Source of the DNA: Augochlora pura
Taxonomy: Eukaryota > Arthropoda > Insecta > Hymenoptera > Halictidae
Assembly (NCBI RefSeq): GCF_028453695.1
Contig: NC_135781.1
Coordinates: 32,587,483 to 32,651,482, forward strand
Length of the DNA: 64,000 nucleotides
Direction of reading: 5' to 3'
A program made the translations under genes and the position numbers. This document shows positions 46,876-58,990 of the stretch, in pieces (position 1 is the first letter of the stretch; every line of letters starts with the position of its first letter). A model generated the notes under the pieces. The model was given only the letters and a program-made list of their open reading frames with translations, was not told where the DNA came from and made no database searches.

Positions 46876-49422
46876 TGCTCTCGCCCGAAAAGCTCTCGCA
46901 GAAGGCTGATTTCTGCAAGTCGGTCGCGAATCCAACGGCGTCAGACCCGTGCACGCCCGGAGCCTTTTCCGCGGGCGCGTTGCCGAAGAATCGCGGAAAG
47001 ACGCAGCGGATTGGAGAAAATTTGAAAATGTGTATTAACTTAACCCGCATCGGAAACTACTCCCCCAAGTACGGAGGAAAGGGGAGGGGAGGGGAGGACC
47101 GGGGGATTCGGTCGCACGAACTTCTGAACAATATCCCGCGCAGCGAGTTTCTTATTGTCGAACTCGCACGGTCGCGGCGGATGCCGTTCTCGCGGGAAGC
47201 TTGAAAACCGGTTCTTTCCTTTTTTTTCTCTCTCTCTCTCTCTCTCTCTTCTTCTTCTCCGGAAACATGTATTTCGCGCGCGTAGATTTACGGCTGTACA
47301 GGATCGGGAATGGAGGGTCCCGAGTGTCTGAAACGCGGACCGGGAACTTTGCTTCGCGACGGGGCCTTCTCGCGACCTCTGTGCTGTCGAAATGCTGTGG
47401 GAAATGCTGCTCGAAATTACTGCTCGAAATTACTGTTCGAAATACTTTGATTATTCCCTTTTAATTTTCTTTAAACGATGAGGATTCTTGTATATCATTT
47501 TTGGGGGATTTAACGAGCTTGGAAGGTTTGGACATTTTTCCTTTTCGTCATAAATTCGGCTGTGTGGATATGTAATTGTTGCTTAATGGATATCTAATTG
47601 TTGATTAATTTTTGTTAATACTTAAATGACAGCTGATGGCACGTTAAAGACGAGATTTAATTTTTTATTTTATTTACTTATTTTATTATAATAAGCGTTC
47701 ATTTAGTATCACCAACGGGAACCGAATTTGTCGAGATTTTCCGCTGTCGTTTTACGCCGCGCTCGGACGAAAACGAATATTCGACCGTTTCCCTTTGGAA
47801 ACGCGTTCGCAGTTACAATAACGGGTAGAATCAAAAATACGAAACTGTTTATCTTTTGTTTGATTGTCGATGGTGAAGGATCGACGTCGAACCAGCCCCG
47901 GCTACATATCTGTTTCTTGTTGGATCATTAATACAGAGAGGGGGGGGGGGGAGGGGGAGTGCAGCAGGAGTCGGAGGTATCGTATGGTAACGGCATTGTT
48001 AGGCTGTTCGCAGGAAAATATTTTCGAGCAAATTGGAAAACTCTGTTCTATTTATTTTCGAGGAGGGAGAACAAAAAGAGAGAGAGAGAGAGAGAGAGAG
48101 AGCCGCCGCCGCTGTGTTCCGATTCGCTATATTTGAAAATAGTGTTATACCTGAGGGCTTTTAAATATCGGAAAAGTAAAAATGTATTTTGCCAGGGGGG
48201 GGAGGGGTCCCACGGTTCCGGTCGCGCATCGCCCCCCTCCCCCACGGTAATGGTACTGAAAATACACTTTTATACGTATTTATTGTTATCGTTCGCGCTG
48301 TGCTGGAAAACGGGTAAATAGACCACTTTTCTCAATCCACTCGCGCTAGCGCGTCGGTGTTTCGCAAATCGGGAATGCTGGTAAATAAAAGTTACGGTCA
48401 CCGTCTTACGTTCGGGCCGGGAGTTACGAGCCCCGGCCGGCCGACGCTCGTAACGTTTCACCTTCTGCTTTATTCCGGCGCGTTGTTTGATCCTTTCTTT
48501 AATGCAAAGCATCGGCGCGGGGGCCCCCGACCGTGATTTCTCGTCGCGGTCGCGGGGTCGCCGATGCTCGTCGAGGGGGCGAAACGCCGCGCGGTTACAA
48601 CGCGTCGATGCATAAATGTTTGGTTGGCGCTTACGAAATTTTTCCTTCAAATTTCGCTTAAACCGACTCCGATCGAAGGATCCTGATTTTTAGACAAGTG
48701 AAATAGAACGAACCATACGCGTTTCTGTAAAAGGATTATATCAGCCCACGGCGCGGTTAAGAATAAAATTGAATTACGTTTATTACCGTAATTTCATTGC
48801 ACTTACGTTTTTATAGCCACTCGGAGCAAACGTGGCCGCACGTCAGAAGTGCATTTTTAACAATCCACTCGGCGACGGACTTCCACGGAAACGCGCGTTT
48901 TTCTCGATTTTAGTTGTAAAATTAGTCGATGCGATCTGTTAAACGAGAGAACATATTACTGAATAAATCAACTTGTCGTGTCATCGTTATAAATAGACTG
49001 CTAAAATAAAGTTCAATCTGCGGTAAAAAGTATTGAAGTGAAAGTATTTTTCAGAAGTGTGCAGTAAAGTATAGTATAGTAATTGTTATAATATCTCTAG
49101 TTTTTGTCTCTGCTTTAGCTGCAGTATAATCTATTAAAAGAAGGAATAAATTGCCAAATAAATTAATCTGTCACGTCACTATATAACTATATACTGTACT
49201 ATATTATAAAATAATACAATATATACAGTATATACAATAATATATATATACAATAAAGTTCTATTTTGCAACTTGCTTAATAGAATTTTCGACGAAAGTC
49301 CACAATCTGTAACAAAAATTGCTAAAAATTCTCGCCATGTCTAAATTACAATTGTTTGTAGAATTTTATATTACTCTGCTGGTTTAAAGCATAAATGCTG
49401 AATTGTCTTTCCATTGTTTCAG
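46876..49422. other. Intronic stretch with small microsatellites, no gene
   Basis: (CT)n lies at 47228-47249, a G-run of 11 at 47940-47950, (GA)n at 48078-48102, G-rich at 48197-48207 and AT-rich at 49198-49252. The acceptor tctttccattgtttcag ends at 49422. Confidence 0.55.
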
Positions 49423-49525
49423 GAAGCGGAAAGTGCCATCGGTGCCATGAACGGGCAATGGCTCGGTAGCAGAAGCATTCGAACGAATTGGGCGACCCGC
49501 AAACCACCGGCGCCGAAATCGGAAG
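49423..49525 (+). CDS. Rox8: Internal exon of TIA-1/TIAR-like RNA-binding protein (Rox8): end of RRM2 and linker
   Basis: This exon is 103 nt: 34 codons starting in phase 0, then one extra base, so the next intron is phase 1. It reads EAESAIGAMNGQWLGSRSIR and then TNWATRKPPAPKSE. It supplies alpha-2 and beta-4 of RRM2. The IRTNWATRKPPAPKS segment is a hallmark of TIA-1, TIAR and Rox8 and leads into the linker before RRM3. The acceptor is a good polypyrimidine-AG (tctttccattgtttcag) and the donor is gtgagt. It joins the exon ending at 39360 without frame change. RRM3 (VYCGG, KGYAF motifs) was looked for to the right of this exon and not seen, so the next exon probably lies beyond the window. 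The open frame on the opposite strand over this exon is a shadow. Confidence 0.95.
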
Positions 49526-50101
49526 GTGAGTGCTCGCATGTACTATTGAGGCCCTTGAGAATATTCCGGTGTGTTCATCGATAGTGTGCATGATTGTTGT
49601 TGCTAACAACCGATCAGGTACTACGACAAATGGGGAAACGTCTGTTAAACCGTACTCCGTAGACGATATCACCGCAAAGCATCGCAGAATCGTTTTCATC
49701 CGTTTGCTTAGCTTTTCACACCCCTTTTTAAACAATCTTTAGTAAAATCAAAATAATATAAGTCGGTATAGGAATCTTGTTCTTTGTAATTTTGGCAGGG
49801 TGGAAATTGTTATATTATCGAATATAATTTAAAATATTGTTATTAAATCTACCGAGCAGTGAAAGCGATTGACATTTATTGACGTAACGTTGATGTGATA
49901 TTGACATAATGTTGATATGTATTGCTTTATATAATTATAAGGAAAGTATATTTATTTAGGCGTCTTGCTATTTTTATTGCAATGTATGTGAACAATTATA
50001 TTGAAGGAGGGAATTAATTCGATCATTTAAGAAACAATCTTCTTAACTTTGTCAATGTTCAAAGTAAAAATGTGAAATAAATCTTGGGAACTATAAAAAC
50101 C

Positions 50102-50281
50102 TTAACCCTTTGCACTCTGGCGGTGACTCTGAGGTATCACTAAAATAATTCTAGCACGTCTCAAAAGTAATTTTTATACCAATAAAGCATAGATTTAAAA
50201 TATCATTAAATGGTAAATTCTACGAGGCAGGAAAATGATTTCAGACTTACAGTTAAAACAGCTTCGATCGCAAAGGGTTAA
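50102..50281. mobile_element. TTAA-flanked short inverted-repeat element (MITE-like), copy E
   Basis: The left end is TTAACCCTTTGCACTC and the right end CTTCGATCGCAAAGGGTTAA. 180 bp. Its internal motif and right end match copy C closely. No frame. Confidence 0.85.
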
Positions 50282-52078
50282 AAATCAAACTGATCAACTT
50301 GAAATATAAAAATGAGAAACCAGTATATTTTAAAACCTTAAAAAAAATTTTTAAAGATTTAACGTTGCCCGGTATCGGTGAAATTCCGCGGTCCGAGAAT
50401 CGCAAACAAACGCGATCAAAAAAAAAAAAGAACGGAGGAAAACAGATACGAGAAATCCCGCCGAATCAAGAAAACGGTGGGGGGTAAACCGCGATCGTTG
50501 TCCGTCCGAGCACGGTAGGGTTAGAAAATTTGATAACGTTGTTTAGCGGATCGTGACAGCGCGGCGAAACGGCGCGGCTCGTAGAAGAATTCGGCGATAA
50601 AGAATTTCTGCTACGGGGATAGAAAAACCGAGAAATAAATAGGGAAGCGGCGATGTATTTGCGCGCGAGCGAGCGAGCGAGCGCGAGCTGACGCGGGATC
50701 CCGAAACTGGCAGCCGAAATTAAATATCACGCTTCTTGTTCGCGGAACACGGAATTTTCCTTCCCGCAAACCGGAAATCCGTTAGGTCGACGAAATTCTC
50801 CGGGCACGGGGAAATGGACGTGCACGATATCATTACCGGCGAGTTCGAAAAATCCGGCTCCCAAACCTTCCCCCACTGCCCCCCTTTCGCGGCACCTGCT
50901 GCTGTCGCTGCCGCTCCTCGCCGTGGCGCAAAAAACTTTCGCCGTGTCGCGCGGCGAAATGCTCGGAAACGATTTTACCGTCGCTTTTGTCCGCCGAAGG
51001 AAACTCTGACCCTCGTTTATTAACATGCTCGCTGGACGGCCCGATATCCGCGGTTGCGATCGACGTCACCGCGATTATGTTTGTTTCGGACGCGTCGCTG
51101 CTCGCGTTAATGTTCCGCCAGCTTTCGGAGCGGAATTACTTTTTTAAAAACTGTTCGAATATTAGCGCGAATTTGCTGTAGGAAATGCATAATCAGGGAG
51201 TGAAAATTAGAATTTCTAGCAGTATTATACGTTTACAAATATTCTATTAGTATTAAATGTATTTTATTAATATTCATTTTAGTATGAATTATACATTTTT
51301 GTTTTATACGCGATTGAGTGATGGTTTCTGGTGGAAATTGATGAAACCAGCTCCTTTATGAAAAGTTGTAAAACTACGTCGGTCGATGTTAAATAAAAAA
51401 ATGTTAACTTTTTTAATAATTGTAATAAATTAAAGATAAGCTTTCCTCTATTTATTATTTTCGGGTATTTCGTTCGCGTCTTCCTGTGAGCGACTAGCTT
51501 GTACCGTTGAATATACCGTTTTAATCCTGGCGACGCCGGCCAATAAAATTATTCAACGAATAAAACGGATGAATGCGAGCGCGGTACTAGCCGTGGATCA
51601 ATGATGGAACGGAAAGAGATCGTGTAAAAATAAATTGAACGGTGACACGGCGCAACACGCGGCCTACGCAAACGAGCGGAAATATGGAAAAAAAGGAACG
51701 TAACCTGCTATAATAAAACGGGCGGCGCGTCTGCAATTAACGGCTCGCGGCGGCTGCTAGCCTACGTTGCGCGCGCGCGCGCCGCCGCAGTTCCATTTGC
51801 GTCTTATTGTTTCCGTTTAGTCGAATAGCTCTCGAACCGGGGCGCCGCGTTCCGCCCGGTCACTTTTACGTGTGCGACGCTAATGCGATTCGATTACATG
51901 CTTTGAAGGCGCGGACACACTTTTTTCACGAGACTTTACCCCACCGTGCCCTTAATAAGCTGAACGTGCACGCTCGCCGACGGATTATTAGAACCCGCGC
52001 GGCTCGAAACCACGGCGAGCTAAACGGTTCTCTTTAATTGAGAAAACATTAAACCGTACAACAACAAACCGTACTTTA
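50282..52078. other. Intronic stretch without genes
   Basis: It holds an A-run at 50418-50430, a (GCGA)n patch at 50662-50685 and a (GC)n at 51769-51784. Frames at 50727-51181 on both strands are unrecognised. Confidence 0.5.
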
Positions 52079-52228
52079 GCGAGTCAAACTCGCGAACAGT
52101 TGCTTGGACCAAAACATAAACATCGCGAGTCAGACTCGCGAACAGATACTTGGGCCAAACATAAATATCGCGAGTCTGAGTCTCGAACACATACTTCGGC
52201 CAAACGTAAACATAACAAGCCGAGCTCG
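52079..52228. repeat. 46-bp minisatellite whose units contain a palindrome, about 3.3 copies
   Basis: Units start at 52079, 52125 and 52170, with a degenerate one near 52217. Each has gcgagtcNgactcgcg (dyad), then aacagatacttgggccaaac and ataaa. The repeats are in frame-breaking 45/46 steps, so the repetitive peptide visible on + is incidental. Confidence 0.88.
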
Positions 52229-53713
52229 TCGACTGATTTTTTGCCCGTTACGCTCGCGACTGAATGTTAGTTCCTCTCAGTACCTCGGAACAGTTAGTCA
52301 AGATTCTTGTCGTTGCTGTTACGAAGCAAGTTCAATTATTAAAATTTAAGAAACCCCTTCAAAATGCAAGGTACAAAAGTGTGTAGTGATATAAAATTGA
52401 CTATATCACAGGCATTGCGGGCATCTACATTTCGGATCGTATTGCGACTGTTTACAAACATCAGTCTGGCCTGTTTAGCGCGCGTTGATGCGGACCGCTC
52501 GGGCCCGAGTTTCGTCGAGCTAAATGGCACGGGAAGGGGTTAACATTAATATCTTATTTATTATATTATTAATATGTTATATTATCAATATTTGTTAGAC
52601 TTCAATGACACCGCGGGCACCGTGAATTTTAAGCAGGAGAATTTCGCGGAGTTTTCCGGAGATCGTCGCCGGAATATTTTCGCGAAAGCGAATTTTTCGA
52701 AAGAAAAGCGATCGCCGCGTTAAAGGGGTGTCTCGTTTGTAATGCGACGATGCGCGGCGAAGACGTCGAGCGAGTGTCACCGTGGTGGCCAAGTAAATAT
52801 CCAAGCGGGAGAAACGCGAGCTTATCCGGCACGCTTAACCGCGCCTCAAATCACCGGGCGCGAGCGCATCTTACGACACGGGTAAATACAGGTCGTTCCA
52901 ACTTTGTTCAACCTTAAGCGGCCGCCATTGTTTCGCGCAATAACCGGGAAGACTTTGTTTTTACGAAAGTTGTTTTGGTTAATGGGCGAACGTAACGCGG
53001 CGACAATTGTTTCCGCCCGGACATTCGCCGATCCGTCGTGTTGCTTTATTTTTTTCTTTCTCTTGGCGACGTCTTTTTCTTGCGTTCTTTTTGAGCGAGG
53101 AATCGATCGAGAATCGCGCTGCTGGAATTTAGTCGTCGATGAAGTGGGAATGGTTGATCGCGTGTTTTGCTGTCTTTTGGATATTAAGATCTCTATATGA
53201 TTTATAACATGATTGGAATATAATAAAGTATGAGTAATATAAAAAATGACATTTAATATAATAAGCACTGAATTAACATTTAATATAATAACCACAATCC
53301 AAGTGCAACCTGACCGACATTCCCATAATACCTTCGCAAATGAAAATCGCGAAGCCAACACAAAAATGATATAATATTTATTAAATCTCATTTCAGTCAG
53401 CACAGAATAATTTAATTCGAAATCGATGTCTTTGACGACGGAAGAAAAAAACTCTCTTTAATCGGCGAACAAGAACTCGCATTCAGGACATCTTCCGCGA
53501 ACAAAAATCACCGATGAATGCTGGGGAATCGAAGAAGGGTTTCGTCGCTCCCTCCAGGAATTCTTGAACCCGAACGTTCAATAAGTCCCGCTTATAAAAA
53601 GAGCGCTCGCCGAATTGAATCAACGTTTTTAAAAAAGCCGTCGATATAATTTCTTGCTTGATTCACGTCGATTTAAAGAGCTGAGCAAACGGGAAATATC
53701 TTTGGCGAATATA
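52229..53713. other. Intronic stretch without genes
   Basis: Mixed sequence. The minus-strand frame at 52846-53403 (185 codons, Lys/Arg/Ile-rich) has no domain and crosses an AT-rich segment. Not called. Confidence 0.45.
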
Positions 53714-53988
53714 CAGTCGGCCCCATAAGTATTCGTACCGCTTGCAAGAGAAATCTGTTGAAATCAAGGGTTGTACATTTTTGCAATAAACTTTTTATTA
53801 TCTTATTTAATATTTTTCTATGCGACGGAAGAGAAAAAGTTTGGAGTTTTAGTTAATCAATTTTCTAAACTTTATACGCGTGTTCATTCATGGTAAAAAG
53901 TTTATTGCAAAATCTCACATGGTGTCCCTTGATTTCAACAAATTTCTCTTATAAACAATGAGGGTACGAATACTTATGGGACTGGCTG
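53714..53988. mobile_element. Palindromic Tc1/mariner-like MITE, 275 bp
   Basis: The left end CAGTCGGCCCCATAAGTATT and then cgtacc is inverted at the right end as ggtacg, AATACTTATGGGACTGGCTG. TA dinucleotides flank both ends (53712-53713, 53989-53990). Inner arms also pair (gagaaatctgttgaaatcaa; ttgcaataaactttttat). There is no transposase. This fits the TA target preference and long inverted repeats of Tc1-type non-autonomous elements. Confidence 0.9.
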
Positions 53989-55154
53989 TATTTTAATAAA
54001 ATCATATTCACGCGCGCGGCCGTTCAACGCGGTCGAGATTCGAGCTCGCGCGCGTCGTCTCGTTTATAGAAATTCGACCGAGGGCAATTGTTTTTTAACA
54101 AGCGCGGGAAGGGACATCGTGGCGCGTAATATGCATTCAATAATATGCATTCGCTCGTTCGTTTCGGCACCATTCTTCGCCGCGATTCTTAACGCACAAG
54201 TAACGTAACTCGCAATTAATAATTGTCCGTCGGAGCGGCCGTTTCGTTAAAGGCACTCGCCCGGGCCCATTCTATCAAGACTATTCACCCGTCTCGAGAG
54301 ATCTTATTGTTAAACGAGCAGCGGATTGTCGCGAGGCCGGATAAACGTCGCGATCGTCGCAGCCGCGAAACCGATCCGCGAGGATGCCACCACAGAAAAC
54401 GAACCGCGAATTTATATTATTAATACGGCTAATTGACCCCCGGCTCGAATCATTGACCCCGGCTCTCAATTAACCCCTTCTCACCCCGCCGCCCTTCGAT
54501 TTTTTTTCGCGTCCAATTATGCGGAATTTGCGGAACAACAATGGAGGAACAGCCGACCGGAAAAAGGTAAACGATTTGTAAGCGTTCCTCTGTTTCCGCC
54601 CGATCTCCGGACCCACGCGCTCTGTTTGAACGGCCAATATTTTTCGCCGAAGTGTTCCCACCCAACCGCCCCTTCCCCTTCGCCTCTGCCTTTGTAAAAA
54701 TGTGTGTCGCCTGGTCAAACATCCTCTGTGTGCCCCGCGTAAATATATTCAGCAAACGTTGACGGCAATTGTGACTCGCGCGCGCGCGCGCTCTCGTTGA
54801 CGAATTTTCCATGTTCGACTGGCGAATTAATTATATCGTTCCGCTAATTTACGTTGTCCCATCCGGTTTAGGCGCTTCCACCCCTCCCCCTCCCTTTCCA
54901 TCGTGTCCCGTTGCTCGTCGCAAAATTATTTGCGAACAATACCCGGGAATTTCGCGGCCGAATTCAGCGAATGCCGTTCCAAATTAATTATCTGCTCGGA
55001 GTTTTGTTTCTTTTAGGCGTTTGTTTCAGCTTCTCAGATCTGATTGTTTCATTCGATTTGTGTACGGTGATTGAATCATGATTGGAATAGTAATTGTTAA
55101 TGATAATAGAATGATAGTAAATGTGAGGATAAAATAATGCGGTTGGTAGATTAT
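53989..55154. other. Intronic stretch without genes
   Basis: Mixed sequence with a (GC)n at 54780-54791 and C-rich patch at 54881-54896. Short unrecognised frames only. Confidence 0.5.
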
Positions 55155-55360
55155 AATTATTATTAGAGGATTATTAGATTGAAAATTATTATTAGGTGAT
55201 TAGTTGATTATAATTATTGTTAGATGATTATTGGATTATAATTATTATGAGATGATTACTGGATTATAATTGCCATCGGGTGATTACTAGATTAGAATTA
55301 GTTTTAGACGAATACTAGATTTCAATTGTTACTAGATTATTATTAGACTAAAAATTATCC
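55155..55360. repeat. AT-rich degenerate tandem repeat of about 31 bp
   Basis: Units near gatgattattggattataat plus tattatta recur about six times with divergence. Confidence 0.75.
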
Positions 55361-58300
55361 AAGTGGATGAAATACAAATTAAATGAAAGAACCTTTGCTC
55401 TTTTAGCAATCGTAATAAATTGAAAATAATGCAACGATCTTCTCGAATATTAGACAATATATAAAGTAAACGCGAAGTATCCTAACTTTTGGTAACATTA
55501 TTACTTAATTTTTCAATGCCAGAAAAATCATAGGAATCGATCTAGAAAAATAGAGAGAACAGCAACAAAGTTATCGTTAACTGGACGAACAGTTACAACA
55601 TATTTTCCGCGGGGCACATTTCGGGATCGCCTGGCTCAATATATTCGCGCATTGAAATCGCGTGTCTTGGAATTTTTCACTTTAACGGTGAAAGATAAGG
55701 CCAGACAAATGAATAAATGAGCCTTATGATAAGGGTCGCTGGGGAAAAAAAAAAGTGAAAAATGGAGTTTCCGCGAAAGGGGGAAGGGCCGACGGTGCGG
55801 TGAAACTAAATCAATAAGAACTCTGTGAACACCGTCAAGACGGGCAACGCGTTTAATTTCGACGGAGTCGAATATTTCGTAGGCGAAATTTTATATCGAA
55901 AATCGCGCGAAATATTTCGATGCTTGTTATACAGAATATCCTGTCTTAAAAGAGGCCGCCTAAATACGTTTATTAATCTAACAATGAATATATTTAATCA
56001 GTCGGTGCTGTTGCAGAGAATCGAATTATCAAAGAGAAAATCAGTCGAGTGTTCTTTCTTTTTAAAATCGCGCGTGAATTCTTCATAAAATATTCATTGC
56101 AAATTCGCTGCGAATAGGTTTGACATCAACTCCTCCGACGGAGTACCTAGAAAGGTGGATTCTGCGCCGCGCGTGTAACGAATCCGTGGAGTTTCTGCTC
56201 CGAGTATCGCTATAGCAAAGGCTCGCGCTTTAGGCTAGAAGGAGCCGCTTTCATCTACGTTAGGCCTTGGCCCATATTTTGCAGCATCGGCTTCTTCGTA
56301 TTCGCGAAGGAAAAATCGAGTAAAAGGGTAGAATTCTTAAATTCCGTCGAGAAGTTACGTGTCGCCTTACGACTCGAATCTGCCGGATGAGTCTACTCGC
56401 AGAAGCCTCGCGCATAATTTTCTACGACATTTGGTCTAATCGTGGAGCAACATTGAGACGAGTCAGGCGAGGTTGAGCACTCGAGATCGTAGAGAAGGGT
56501 TTTTAATTTGTTAGGAAGCTGTCACAGCGTTAGAAAATGTTGTAGAATTTTGTGCGCGAGCAATTAACGAATTTTGGAGTGAACGTCATGGAAAGTAATG
56601 TTTTAGAATTTTTTCGATAAAACAGCGTTGCGTGGAGAACTATGCCAGCGAGTCAATTTTTGTTAATAACGTAGCGACATGCTCTGTTCTAAATTCTGTA
56701 ATAAATTCGAGCATTTAAGATTGATGATATAGGAGTTCGATGCATTATTTTTACGAAAATACTGCCAAATATTTATTCGATATATTCTTGACTTTTTGTT
56801 AAAAATAATGCATCAACTTGTGTCTCTTAGATCTTAAATAATCACATTTGTTTGAAATAAGATGTCGCTGCATTTCCAACAAAAATACCCAGTTTTGTAG
56901 TATTAAGAAAACCAATTTTTAAAACGCTGCAACAACGACTACAACTATAATAACAATTTACAACTATACCCCTGAAACTAAATAATTATCAACTAAATCA
57001 CCTATATATAATTATTCTTCGAAACAGACTTTGGCACTCCTATCATCCTAACCTAAAAACGGAAAAGACTGAAAACGAGCGAGAAATAAAAATTCCCTCC
57101 AGAAAACAATCGACAACTGACATCGATTGAAACGAGCTTCGGCAACGAGTCAGCTTTGAACGGAAGTAGCAAGCATTCGAGAAGTCTTCTAGGAAGAAGG
57201 CTGACCCCGAAGTTCAGGGCCAGCCGACACGAGCGCGTAAGTAAGGGGCGCGGCGATCAGCGAGATTTCATTAACGAGTAATCATTTTTCTGGACGCGAA
57301 AATGTCAGGAGACGAAAGGCTAAGAGGAGGAGGGGGGGGGGGGGGGGGATGGACGGCCGGAGAAGATGATTAAGCTTGCGGAGGTGGCTGACAAGAAAGT
57401 GTTCGCCGCGAATTTGGCCTATGCAAATGCGGGTGAACGGTCCCGGTAGGATGAGTCCGGGCGAGAGCCCGCCTCCGGTGAAAAAGTTTGGACGCGCCCC
57501 GCGACGAATACTAATTAAAGACTTGCGGAATGAAATTAGTTAGCCGGAGGAGGGGGGGTTGGGGTGGTCGGAGGGTGGATGGTGACTCCGAGGGCCGGAC
57601 GATGGAGTTCCCTGGGTCGACGACGAAGAGCCGCTTATGATAATATAATAATACTTACTTGGGGTCTCGGAGTGCTACCTCCAAGCTCATTATGCGTTTA
57701 GTTCATAACTTCAATTGGATTCTTACTATCCCCCGCCGACTTAAAGCTTTATACTTTCATTGGGCTTTTACTCTTTAACAGTGATAATTATGGGGCTAAT
57801 AGCGACTAGACGGATAATGTGTAAATTACCTTTTGCCCTATATTCCCCCCGTCCACCGAAAATCGCCCAACACTCGTCTTCCGTTCCGACGCGTTCGTCG
57901 CGAGAATCTACCCTAATGTGGACCAATTAAACGCGAATTTGATAATTCGATTCTCTGGAACAGCATTGCCCGATTAAATGCATTCGTTATTAAATTAACG
58001 GACGTATTTAGCTGGCCTCTTTTAAGACAGAAATCTACCCTTATGTAGACCAATTAAACGCGGCGAAAAGTTTTCGAGAGCAAGGGTTCGCCGGTCGAAC
58101 TATGAAATCAATTCGGAAGCGAACTCTCTGGTTAACATTTAGGCAACCGAATCGGGGATCTCCCTGTTTGGAATTGTATCGTTTCGTGACCGAATGGAGG
58201 AATTTCTATACCGATCGAAGCTATAATTTCTAAAATTTATTCTAAGCTTTATCGAATATCGGACCGCTGTTTCATTTCATCTATTCATTCAGTTTTCGTT

Positions 58301-58871
58301 TAAATAATGAAACTATTTTGCTCGAGAAATTATTCAAGAAAAACGATGCAGTATTTCTAGAATTCGCTGAGTTTCGCTGATTTAGATTCCCAAATTTTGA
58401 TGACCCTTTCAGTCAATTTTAAATTTCAATGGTAATTAAAAATTATCGAAGATAGTTACACGAACTTAGAACAACGTTCCTTTATAAATCATCGAGGATT
58501 GTAAAACCTTAAAATAGCGTGCAAACTGCTTTAAACAGCGAAGACTCGTAGGACCTCGCGAACGCGTTGAATTCGTGTAACATTCGTCGGGGATGGATTC
58601 GTCGTAAAATATTCGCCGTCACGAAGCAATGGAAGCTAAAAGGCGAAGAAAAAAGGAAAGAAAGAAGCGAAAGCGAAGAAGTTAAAGACAGAGCCGCGGC
58701 CGCGGCTGCAGGGCCGAGCATTTAATTCGAGAGTGCCGGGAGGGTTGGCCGAAGTTTGTCAGCAACTGGGTCAATATTTTATGGCCCCGGCAATTAGATA
58801 ATTTTGCGGTCAGGCAAAAATATGATTGCCGGCGTGTGAAAGGGAGACGTCGGGGTTAACGTTGAAAGTTT
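55361..58871. other. Intronic stretch, possible conserved non-coding sequence
   Basis: There are no long frames. It holds a hairpin-prone block at about 56100-56420, a G-run of 17 at 57332-57348 and an ATGCAAAT octamer at 57421. An AT-core-rich block lies at about 57650-57840. Only inspection of composition and motifs supports any function. Confidence 0.4.
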
Positions 58872-58990
58872 GTATCGCCGGTCTACTCTTCCTCTCCCTC
58901 TCTCTCTCTCTCTCTTTCTCTCTCTCCCTCTCTGAATCGTCGGTCTACTCTCTCTCTGAATCGCCGGTCTACTCTCTCCCTGAATCGCCC
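58872..58990. repeat. CT tract with 25-bp repeats
   Basis: gaatcgccggtctactctct units start at 58933, 58958 and 58982 (partial). A related gtatcgccggtctactcttc lies at 58872, with (CT)n between. Confidence 0.85.

Larger units (their letters stand above)
39361..49422 (+). other. Rox8: Rox8 intron between the two RRM2 exons (about 10.06 kb)
   Basis: It starts gtaagt and ends tttcag, and the flanking exons join in frame (phase 0). It interrupts RRM2 between beta-3 and alpha-2. It contains CT tracts, poly-C/poly-G runs, two MITE-like elements (40717-41035, 42931-43244), a purine tract near 45.2 kb and a CT-rich duplication near 46.7 kb. No supported internal exon was seen. Confidence 0.9.

Noticed and set aside
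49346..49735. 129-codon minus-strand frame over the second Rox8 exon
   Set aside because: Antisense shadow of a conserved exon and its flanks; the + strand reading is clearly the real one.
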